Below are positions 9,101-14,890 of a DNA stretch of 40,820 bases, one piece after another; within the stretch, counting starts at the first letter, position 1, and each line of letters begins with the position of its first letter. This DNA comes from Kiritimatiellia bacterium (GTDB lineage: Bacteria > Verrucomicrobiota > Kiritimatiellia > RFP12 > UBA1067): positions 1 to 40,820 of the forward strand of contig JAQUCE010000042.1 in the NCBI GenBank assembly GCA_028686345.1, written 5' to 3'. A model generated the notes under the pieces. That model saw only the letters and a program-made list of their open reading frames with translations, had not been told where the DNA came from and made no database searches. Position numbers and translations under genes: made by a program.

Positions 9101-11107
9101 CCGACTGGTAATGAGAAAACAATCGACGAGGAGCAGACCTTGACCTTCACGGCCGTCGGTGCTGATCAGGACGAGCCAACGCAGACGCTGACCTACACGC
9201 TCGCGGCGGTGGATGGCGAAAACTATCCTGCGGGCGCAACCCTGGGCCTGTTGGATGGCGCCTTCTCCTGGACACCGGGCGAGGAGCAGGGCGGGGCAAC
9301 CTACGTGGTCGACGTTGTTGTAACAGACAATGGGAAGAACCCAGACAACCTCTCTGCCACTCAGCGCGTCACAATTGAAGTTGCTGAGGTCAATGTGGCG
9401 CCTGTCCTAGAGTCCGTCCTGCCGCAGAGCGTGAACTTCGGCGATACGCTGACGTTCACAGCCTCGGCCACGGATCAGGACCTGCCAGCCCAGACGCTGA
9501 CCTTCAGCATGACGGGCGCACCAGCAGGCGCAACGTTGGATTCCTCCAGCGGAGCCTTCTCCTGGACACCAACGGAAGCGCAGGCGCAAGCCAGCTACAG
9601 CTTCGAGCTGACTGTAACGGACAGCGGAACAAATCCGGACAACCTGTTTGACACGAAGACGGTCACCATCGGTGCGGTCGCTGCGATGCAGAGCTGCCCG
9701 GGCTTCCGGTCTCCCTCTGACAGCATGGTTGTGAGCAACACCCTGGCATTTGGGACAGACACCACCAGTTTGAGCTGGACACCGGTACTCCCGACAGATT
9801 GGGCTGTGAATGCGGTCAACACACTGGGCAACGGCGAAGCAGCTGTTGACGTGAGCGGCGCGATCGTCTACTCCGTCATGCCGGCCAGCCCCGCCGCCTT
9901 CACTTATACTGTGAGCGTGCCCGGCAATGCGGGTGTGAGCAACAGCCTGAGCGCTGTAGTCAGCTTCAACGGCTTGACAGCCGAGGTTGCCGCCATGCCG
10001 ATCTACCGCTATCACAGCGCGGACTACCGCCGCGATACGGGTGGTGAGTTTGCTGGACAGTTCCGCAAGATCGACAGTGCTGAGGTTAACCGTGTGTTGG
10101 CTTACTGGCGTGCTGGCGGTTATAAGCCGGATTCTGCTGGTGCTGACGGATTTACAGCTGCCGCTGGTTATGTGGGCACAGGCGGGCACCACAGTGCGGA
10201 CCATAACAATAACTGGGTGGTCGATACTGACGAGGCTGCGATAGTGCAGGAATACTGGCGTGCTGGCGGCTACCATGTGGACCCGAATGGCGAGGATGGC
10301 AGCTATGCCAGTACCCGCGAAGGTTCCGGCCCAAGCCCACTGAATACCCTGAGCATGCTGGCCATGGCGATGGAGCCCACAGTGAGCCTCTCGGAGTTGA
10401 CTACCTACAATCCGGGGCAGTCGCTGACCCTGACCACTACGTTCCAGAACAACACCAGCGCGAAGCTGCTGCGCTTTATCTGGCGCCTGCATGTGCCAGA
10501 TGGCTGGAAGGTGACCGGCATCTCGGGTGATGGAAGCCCTGAACTGGATCTCACCGGCACCAACGTGCTGCTGAACGCCCCAGTGCTGCCGACTTCACAG
10601 ATCAAGCTTGTCTTGACGGTCAGTGTACCGCTTAACGAGACACGGCCTTGTTGCGTGGGCAGCACAGCATCGTACAAGTTCGAAGGGATGAGCAAGATTG
10701 CATCACTGGCTGCCAGCAACGATGGAGTGGCAATTATCCCGTTGGACTCTAACGGTAACGGGCTGGCCGATTCCTGGGCAACAACCTACGGGATTACTGA
10801 TCCTAGCGACGATGCGGACAGCGATGGCATGAGCAACCTGGCAGAGTATCTCTGCGGGACCATACCGACCGACGCGGCCTCATATCTGCGGATGGTAAAC
10901 GTGAAGCCATTACCAGGCACCGGCGTGGAGGTCTCCTGGTCGAGTGAGATGGGCCGCACTTACATACTGCAGCGGGCGCAAGGTAAACCGGCTGACTTTA
11001 CAGAGTTCAAGACCGGTTTAGTCGCTGATCCCTCGGGACTTAACTCCTATGTGGATGAGAGCGGTTTAGAGGTGCCTAGCTTCTATCGCGTCAAACTGCA
11101 GCAGTAA
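143..11107 (+). CDS. Giant secreted multi-domain parallel beta-helix protein (5' part missing or interrupted)
   Basis: A 3,654-codon reading frame, probably an extracellular or surface protein. The GTG at 143 is only the first start-like codon after an in-frame TAG; there is no signal peptide or ribosome site, so the true start is upstream. Approximate residue order: beta-helix 1-520; MBG-like repeats with ITYGDTL 673-915; beta-helices 920-1386 and 1390-1720; Ig-like 1747-1850; IPT/TIG-like 1850-1940; beta-helices 1947-2255 and 2275-2740; a second Ig-like copy 2770-2870; three He_PIG/cadherin-like domains 2877-3180; an LPxxW module; an EF-hand-like pair 3285-3393; another LPxxW module; a D-rich TSP3-like stretch and a C-terminal beta domain. 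New helix blocks tend to open with VWVDDD or VYVNG and close with NWWGS and FSPWLGDG. Such helices are known from polysaccharide lyases and adhesins, but no catalytic site was identified, so substrate and role are unknown. Confidence 0.8.
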   Translation: MRSVIDYSQNNVFAGNILSGCSFAGLLIQDNSTWDLSVSNNTFANNPTQVSIVSNFETYDPSQSPHLKTRITPIEHITTILADNDYDRAVVIRGSGIQIPTIYSIIQAGINAAAAGQTVDASAGLYLEDLKISKNLTLQGPKAATARNTGSATDWTSATTATWTGTDAQTAGEAVIRSAAVTVDAVVDIAEDCNVTIQGLVIEARNRTDSTNAHLIYAEGKNMTIQSVNVINNIIGPITGTAQDGNKGRFGLVFDSQIGGPNGLSGLVQGNKIFGAEGNGANVFIAGQHYYPSMADYSGMLIENNDVYGANRAGMEFAGGISGLKVLSNAVLYNGLIWNGTAYVQSTRSLATPDNILFGIGINLIRTGTTSAATLDKQNYIENLTLSGNTIQYNEKMGLYTEAMQRNLTVTGNTITDNGRGAIWIDESGTYNVAKAYHEAYGYFDGGTISGNTLSGSGTYAAMTVTGKPAGLQVVQNVLPANSTGIVQVDGAGQDWAYTLAAPSNYWGHANGPKSDSNPLNASTDGAIAGDTVAYFPWALDNALTAYVTRSSYGFNYTLAGFVMNEEQSVPIEFGAASTPGQIGYAAVRFAFAASGPGDVTFKATDTQPVEHTFVNSGYWGPASGFPLSANHTATTPFKLTFAKPGEYTINFSVFEMGHESTPIASGSQTVTVAKATPIITWPTSATGITYGDTLVVSTLANDGSASHVGTAVAGSFAFTTPATKPNAGTALQSVTFTPSDANYNPVVGSVSVTVAKATPFVTWPTAADITYGDTLAAASFSGGSAQHSETQGDAVAGSFAFTDPAIAPVAGTADQAVTFTPSDTDNYNSVEANISVTVNKSTTSVTTWPTASVILLGQSIGDAVLSGGVASVPGTFSFDAPTAKPAVGTASYAVTFTPTDTSINTIAGTVDVTVARSTVVWVDDDFTSTTVGWGVTNFVTIQGAVDAVAAAGTVNVADGTYVEDIEIGKPMTLLGPNAGVDPNTNSVSRVAEAVLIPATSAPDPDGDEITVITYITCDQVCIDGFTLDGNNPSIESGIDVNGIDVDACTAIDFSKNISKISIRNNIIKNISSFAIDLCNYKHYGEATTDNAVTGNLIQNIGHIPYGWGIGVLVYDNCYVDISRNVIKNVRIGIQTGNWTEVNPNGVCMMISNNDISAIRMGIWHNEAYRTASAYPINIVNNKITAIAADPVSKFDGMFISSMDAEVTTLIQDNTIDGSQCGGLATGYNVYCTRLGSFIDIKGGQVSGVDYGLWANNWEGYNSPAVWGAHVTLSNVDISAKEVGVLVWDSPNSTTHEEVAVTIEAGVLIRDGVQGIKIAGANAKVTGISNTAMAGQTGDFITISSDAMAGVELNATIATFGGKLGSDMDLSELLAIEDKITHKLDNTTLGLVRVKADNVYVTEASGSIQRGIDAAAADDTVNVAAGTFSVGANVTKSLTLLGANAGIDGSGTRGAESVIDGNDAVSPTDIAFKVCQPNLTVVIDGFMMTDCSPLDENFQGTAPHTTDITFKNNLISSATAIQCGNGGNTCWRNVTVANNKFMDIDMEAQSSAIVLNGCDRATVTDNVFLRMAYNAVQLNGVATVVVSRNSIDTTQEQAIQLSGVVASGLISDNVILNANVLAKADKGGIRLYGSQFTGPVEITGNIISGSYNGIAIKSGENITGKQITISNNNLEGNSNAGIYHGGTGELSAERNWWGSTTGPVNGTNPGGSGAIVSDNVDFSPWLGDGTDTDLAAIGFQPDLTTVYYKPALLVFAQQPGGAALGMALNPQPTVKVLDDNGQIATQFVGTVSLSISSNPGFGQLGGTIDMLATAGVVSFNNVSIANDGGAGYKLKATVGNLTVESDAFTISNPNPVLSSMDPIFIAKGSAAFTLTVSGSDFVPSSTVMWNGSSRATTYLSASQLTAAITAADVATAGTAQISVASPTATTSGELTFTITETALAPVVYVNGTWSGPADCGTERVWEYDAFRTIQSGVNGVMANGTVNVLAGTYTETVAVSKIIDILGEIDVTGAALPSILGTIFVDVPTTPDAASRIENLKFTVTADDCLKLKSVDGGVTVKNCTFDGAGKFMSGGKVGINFITGGNGNKNIAILGCQFINGLYVSVQGRVDGLTVRNSEFINVKSGLNIPYIGNVVVEDCDISVIAQGVDNDTYGIRFATTGALNASNMRLAGCRINVDKNALVAGAGTYHSAIIVRSGAGGTLAVVNCSIDGEVVNESATVLDASGNWWGSVLPADVKMAANNGALVDYSPWLAVGTDTDEGAVGFKGDYATLWVDDDSPQVGMIGRIQEGVYLTTDAGTVKVAAGIYLESNIVVAKGVTVEGAGSTRSDVLIAPAAEDGNADNAFANNAQNGFIIKAHNVTIRNLTLHGQGNAELTAAKNNFRSGIVTADASYPGGGGTWNNLHVDNVHILYPYRRGISVWPAQVSGTLIENSRIEQVGLNHGISMAGQGQVLNNTIVRAFQGIVVGPDASTPAGLVKINGNTLSEIGNYPGCWGYNAGTGVYSGQPRAIQFNNSDSAGRPVEILNNIITDNGLEAYSGTVGIYTRLANSDSFVEGNIITLSSGVSWAEPGSQSVGMLLGWSYANGFTVRGNRVNSTKYGIGMMVFGNGTAEKPLHIECNELTSTASAALDTGDGTGIYIANQYLFASDKSPTYVNLSSNIVSGYVTAISVEKISTSDKTLTVVASYNDLSGNTKGISSTGGADIVTDAMLNWWGSAQGPAHGSNPGGNGVIVTDSIDFSPWLGDGEDTSTDIGFQPNLAPVYYLPVGLEFTVQPADAFLGAALSQVEVTVKNAIGEIATQFNGSIALAIGTNPGEPVAGELAGTKSVVVQSGVATFADLAIIKGTGNGYTLKASTAELPTATSADFNIENSTPVLTDVADWTTDEQSAPSTFTAQATDTAADLVAQTLTFSLVCTSESAMPEGISFNTATGAFSWQTIESQGGKSYTFTLTVTDNGSGALYAADTFTVTVNEVNAAPTLLLDPTGNEKTIDEEQTLTFTAVGADQDEPTQTLTYTLAAVDGENYPAGATLGLLDGAFSWTPGEEQGGATYVVDVVVTDNGKNPDNLSATQRVTIEVAEVNVAPVLESVLPQSVNFGDTLTFTASATDQDLPAQTLTFSMTGAPAGATLDSSSGAFSWTPTEAQAQASYSFELTVTDSGTNPDNLFDTKTVTIGAVAAMQSCPGFRSPSDSMVVSNTLAFGTDTTSLSWTPVLPTDWAVNAVNTLGNGEAAVDVSGAIVYSVMPASPAAFTYTVSVPGNAGVSNSLSAVVSFNGLTAEVAAMPIYRYHSADYRRDTGGEFAGQFRKIDSAEVNRVLAYWRAGGYKPDSAGADGFTAAAGYVGTGGHHSADHNNNWVVDTDEAAIVQEYWRAGGYHVDPNGEDGSYASTREGSGPSPLNTLSMLAMAMEPTVSLSELTTYNPGQSLTLTTTFQNNTSAKLLRFIWRLHVPDGWKVTGISGDGSPELDLTGTNVLLNAPVLPTSQIKLVLTVSVPLNETRPCCVGSTASYKFEGMSKIASLAASNDGVAIIPLDSNGNGLADSWATTYGITDPSDDADSDGMSNLAEYLCGTIPTDAASYLRMVNVKPLPGTGVEVSWSSEMGRTYILQRAQGKPADFTEFKTGLVADPSGLNSYVDESGLEVPSFYRVKLQQ
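3080..4040 (+). other. AT-rich island inside the giant gene
   Basis: The reading frame stays open and still encodes beta-helix turns, but base and codon use change sharply. Bases 3301-3360 hold 13 G/C out of 60, against 41 of 60 at 2161-2220. Codons such as AAA, ATT and GAT dominate here, whereas the flanks prefer GC-rich codons. It spans roughly residues 980-1300, about one helix block. Confidence 0.7.
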
Positions 11108-11130
11108 TGTCAGTAAGTTATTCAAGCGGG

Positions 11131-11147
11131 GGCGGCAAAACGCCGCC
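11131..11147 (+). promoter_or_regulatory. Intergenic GC hairpin between two secreted-protein genes
   Basis: A perfect 6-bp stem (GGCGGC/GCCGCC, 5-nt loop) lies between the stop of the giant gene and the AGGAG ribosome site (11156-11160) of the next gene. No T-run follows, so it is unlikely to be an intrinsic terminator. It may protect or partly uncouple the mRNA. Confidence 0.4.
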
Positions 11148-11167
11148 TCCGCCCCAGGAGATGATTC

Positions 11168-14100
11168 ATGCACAGTAGACTAATTTCAGGTGGGAGGGGC
11201 CTCATGCGGGCTTTGGCTGTAGTGTTGCTGGGTGCGCTGGTGGTGAGCCCCGCAGCGGCGGCTGAGGACATCAGTGTGACGCAGTCAGCAGCAGGCTATG
11301 TGGCTGGCGCGAAGTTGGTGGTAACGTGCCAGATCGCTTTTCCCGCTGGACGACAGATACAATCTCTGCTCTGGACCCCGTCGTTGCCAGCTGGCTGGTC
11401 GCTTGATCCGCTCGCAGGCGCGACAACTGGCCATGGAGGGCCGACTGTTGATCCGGATGGCACTTCAGTGATTTTTCTTTCTCAGGAACTCTCTGACAAC
11501 CATCCGCTTGTTTTTCAATATACTGTCAATGTGCCTTCAGGGGTAGTTGGCAAATGGGAGCTATCCGGCGAGCTCGAATGCCAGTTGGACGGCATGGCTA
11601 ACCCGGAATTGGTCGCTCCAGTAGATGCTCTGCTGCTTACAGATGCAGATGCAGAGCACACGGCATTAGGCTACCAGGCTGGAGAGCTGATGACAGTCAC
11701 ATGCACCTTCTCCCACCCGGTGGGGGTGGCTCTGTATTCAATGCTTTGGCGCCCTGTATTGCCTTCAGCAGATTGGAAGCTGGTCAGCGCTGCTGAAGTA
11801 TCAGCTGGCGTTGTGCCCGCGGTTGACCCTGATGGCGAGGCGATCGTTATGCTTGGCAACGTTAATGCGAATCCGCTCAGCTTTACCTATACAGTTTTAG
11901 TTCCCGCTGAAGTCACGGGTGTTCAGGAGCTGCGCGGCGAGATTGAGTATCACCTCGCTGGCATGGCCAACCCAGCCAGCACATGGGCCGAGCCAGATCC
12001 ACTGCTGCTCAAGCCGCTGCATACGCTGGAGATAATCTCACCCTATGGTACACCACAACCAGCAGTGGGTCTCTACACGAATTTTTACGGGAGCGTTCTG
12101 ACCAATCTGAACACTGCGGAAGCAGTGGTTGGTGCCCGCACCTACGCCTGCGCAGGCTGGTTGCTGGACGGTCATGCGCCTGCCAGCGGCACTGGCTCCA
12201 CCTGCGAGATTACCCTCGCCAATAACGCAGTGCTCTCCTGGGTTTGGATTGCACCACAGATCGGCAACCGCACCGTGGTTGAGCTTGAAACCCTCGCCTT
12301 TCAGGCCGAGGTAGATTACACCAACACCGGATTTACCCCTCTTAATCTGAGCTACTCGTTGGATGCGGCTTCGCTCGCCGCCGGGATGCAGATCACTTCG
12401 GATGGCGCTTTCACCTGGACACCCTCCGAGGCGCAGGGCGATATAATATATAATGTGGTTGTGACTGTGACAGACAACGGAGCTGAGCCGCACTGGCTGA
12501 CAGCCACCGAGACGCTGACCATCACTGTTGTCGAGACCAACCAACCGCCAGTTTTGGCTGCACTCAGCGATCAACTGGCAGACGAGCACTCTACTCTGAC
12601 CTTTGTTGCGAGTGCCTCCGACCCTGACCTGCCTACACAGATCTTGACCTTCACCCTTGATCAGGCCTCACTGGATGTTGGTATGGTCATCGACCCTTTG
12701 ACCGGTGTGTTCTCGTGGTCGCCAACCGCTGGCCAAGCTGCTGCCGGACCCTACACTGTGAGTGTGACTGTGACCGATGATGGTCTCAATTCCGCTGCGT
12801 TAAGCGACACCAAAAGCTTCTCCATCGGCGTGGTTGACTCGCGCGCCACCCATGAAAGCTTCGGCTATCTGGCAGGCCGTACAGCTGAGATACATTGCAC
12901 CTTTGAGCATCCGGCTGACAAAAATCTACTCTCGCTGCTGTGGCGTCCGCTGCTGCCAGCAGGTTGGGGGCTGATCAGCACTTCAGGACAAGCCACGCCG
13001 GAGATTGATCACTCGGACAACACGATCATCTTCCTCGGCTACTCGACGCTGAACACCCCAAATCCTCTTACCTTTAGCTATATTGTGAGCGTGCCGGAAG
13101 GTTTAACCGGAGATCAAGATTTGCGTGCCGAGGTCGAGTACATGCTGGCTGGCATGGCCAATCCGCTCACTATCCCGGTCAACCCCGACCCTCTGATTCT
13201 AGCTGAACTGCATATCTATGAGATCGTCTCGGTTGTTGCGGGTCAATCTCAGCCGCCAGTCGGTGTTTATACCAATCTGCATGGAACGAATCTCTCAGCG
13301 GTTGTCAATACTCCTCTGACTGCCGGTACGCGCACCTTTGCCTGCATCGGTTGGACCTTGGCTGAGACCAATCTTACCCCCGTTTCAGGCACTTCCACCA
13401 ATGTGTCATGGGTGCTGGACAATGATGCGGTTCTCACCTGGCATTGGGTCGCACCCCTGATTGAGCCTGCCACCTCGGTGGACGTGAGCATGCTTGAAGA
13501 TGGTCTTTGGACAGCACCAGCGATTACTGCTAGTGAGCCCTATCGCCCAGAACTCGAGTCAGATTTGGCGTGGTCCCTGCTGATTGCCCCAACCGGCGGC
13601 ACGGCGAATGTGAGCGGCACTGGAACCTCTCCGACGATCCTTTACACACCAGCGCAGGATTGGTTCGGCAGTGACAGCTTTGTGTTGCAGGTGGCGGACG
13701 GACTTGGCGGCTTCGATGAGGTGAGTGTCAATGTGACCGTTATACCGGTTAATGATCCGCCTGTGCTGGCTCCAATCGGAGCGCAGCAGACCGATGAGTA
13801 CACGCCGTTGACCTTTACCGCGCTGGCCACGGATGTCGATATCCCAGAGCAGACCCTGAGCTACAGCATCTCAGGCGCGCCACCTAATTCAACCTTTGAC
13901 ACTGAAACCGGCGTCTTCTCCTGGGTGCCGGAAGCAGGGCAGGCCGGCACAGAGGGCGTAGTTTATACGGTCACAGTCACGGTCACAGATGACGGCACAT
14001 CACCCGATAATCAGAGCGATAGTGAGACCTTCACTATCAGCCTAGTGCCCGTACGAGCGACCCACTCGACGATTGGGTACACGCCTGGCGAGCTGCTGGC

Positions 14101-14845
14101 CATCAACTGTCAATTTACATATCCTGCTGACCGCGCCTTATACTCGCTGCTCTGGATACCGGAACTCCCGGCAGGCTGGACTCTGGAGAGCGCGTCCGGC
14201 GGGGGTAGCCCTGAAGTCGATCCCGATGGCGAGGCAATTGTGCTGTTGGGAGGTTTGGATGCGAATCCACTCTCTTTCACCTACTATGTGCAGGTGCCAT
14301 CCGATGCAACCGGAACGAACATCATCGGTGGTTTGATTGAGTATCATCTCGACAACATGCCCAATCCCGCCATGGTGCGCGCACACCCTGATCCACTGCT
14401 TGTACCTGCTAAGGTTTGCGACCTTGCCCCTGTTATCACGGCGCAGCCCAATGTGATGCATGGCTCCGCTGACTTCAATCTCCGCGTACGGGTGGTTGAG
14501 TTGCGGCAAGTGAACACGGAAGGGGCTATTACCCTGCGGATACCCAAGGACTCTCGGTGGATGCTGCGTGAGCCATATGACTCGAGTTTGACGGAACTCG
14601 ACGGTGTTCCGATGGAAAACAGCAAGTGGGTGCATTCAGAAACAGAGACACATCATGTTTTCACCACGGCCAGCTCCTTGATCATTATTCCACGCGGCGA
14701 AATGTCTTACTTCGGCATCAAGGCCAGATGGGAGTCCGCTGAAACGGAAGGATTTTACACGATTACAGTGCAGATCGACTCCGGAAGTGGGGGTGAGAGC
14801 CGCATTGACAACAACGCCGATGCAGAAAAGATAGAATTTTTATGA
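11168..14845 (+). CDS. Secreted modular Ig-like/cadherin-like repeat protein
   Basis: A 1,225-aa exported protein. The start is fixed by AGGAG at 11156-11160, 7 nt before the ATG. The signal peptide holds RALAVVLLGALVVSP and probably ends after AAAA. Four copies of a roughly 115-residue module lie near residues 33-157, 160-284, 558-680 and 962-1080; each shows GY.aG, then LLWxPxLPxGW, PxxDPDG, FTYxVxVP and GMANP. Two copies of an aromatic domain with VGxYTN, a C-x-GW motif and WxW lie near 285-365 and 680-765. He_PIG/cadherin-like domains (FxWTPxxxQ, VTVTDDG, NDPPVL) lie between them. The C-terminal 145 residues are a separate beta-rich domain. The same LPxGW module occurs near the C-terminus of the preceding giant protein, so the two are probably functionally linked. 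No enzyme motif was seen. Confidence 0.85.
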   Translation: MHSRLISGGRGLMRALAVVLLGALVVSPAAAAEDISVTQSAAGYVAGAKLVVTCQIAFPAGRQIQSLLWTPSLPAGWSLDPLAGATTGHGGPTVDPDGTSVIFLSQELSDNHPLVFQYTVNVPSGVVGKWELSGELECQLDGMANPELVAPVDALLLTDADAEHTALGYQAGELMTVTCTFSHPVGVALYSMLWRPVLPSADWKLVSAAEVSAGVVPAVDPDGEAIVMLGNVNANPLSFTYTVLVPAEVTGVQELRGEIEYHLAGMANPASTWAEPDPLLLKPLHTLEIISPYGTPQPAVGLYTNFYGSVLTNLNTAEAVVGARTYACAGWLLDGHAPASGTGSTCEITLANNAVLSWVWIAPQIGNRTVVELETLAFQAEVDYTNTGFTPLNLSYSLDAASLAAGMQITSDGAFTWTPSEAQGDIIYNVVVTVTDNGAEPHWLTATETLTITVVETNQPPVLAALSDQLADEHSTLTFVASASDPDLPTQILTFTLDQASLDVGMVIDPLTGVFSWSPTAGQAAAGPYTVSVTVTDDGLNSAALSDTKSFSIGVVDSRATHESFGYLAGRTAEIHCTFEHPADKNLLSLLWRPLLPAGWGLISTSGQATPEIDHSDNTIIFLGYSTLNTPNPLTFSYIVSVPEGLTGDQDLRAEVEYMLAGMANPLTIPVNPDPLILAELHIYEIVSVVAGQSQPPVGVYTNLHGTNLSAVVNTPLTAGTRTFACIGWTLAETNLTPVSGTSTNVSWVLDNDAVLTWHWVAPLIEPATSVDVSMLEDGLWTAPAITASEPYRPELESDLAWSLLIAPTGGTANVSGTGTSPTILYTPAQDWFGSDSFVLQVADGLGGFDEVSVNVTVIPVNDPPVLAPIGAQQTDEYTPLTFTALATDVDIPEQTLSYSISGAPPNSTFDTETGVFSWVPEAGQAGTEGVVYTVTVTVTDDGTSPDNQSDSETFTISLVPVRATHSTIGYTPGELLAINCQFTYPADRALYSLLWIPELPAGWTLESASGGGSPEVDPDGEAIVLLGGLDANPLSFTYYVQVPSDATGTNIIGGLIEYHLDNMPNPAMVRAHPDPLLVPAKVCDLAPVITAQPNVMHGSADFNLRVRVVELRQVNTEGAITLRIPKDSRWMLREPYDSSLTELDGVPMENSKWVHSETETHHVFTTASSLIIIPRGEMSYFGIKARWESAETEGFYTITVQIDSGSGGESRIDNNADAEKIEFL

Positions 14846-14890
14846 TAACTAAACCTCACGTAAATGCGTTATTTACTCTATGGAATGACT

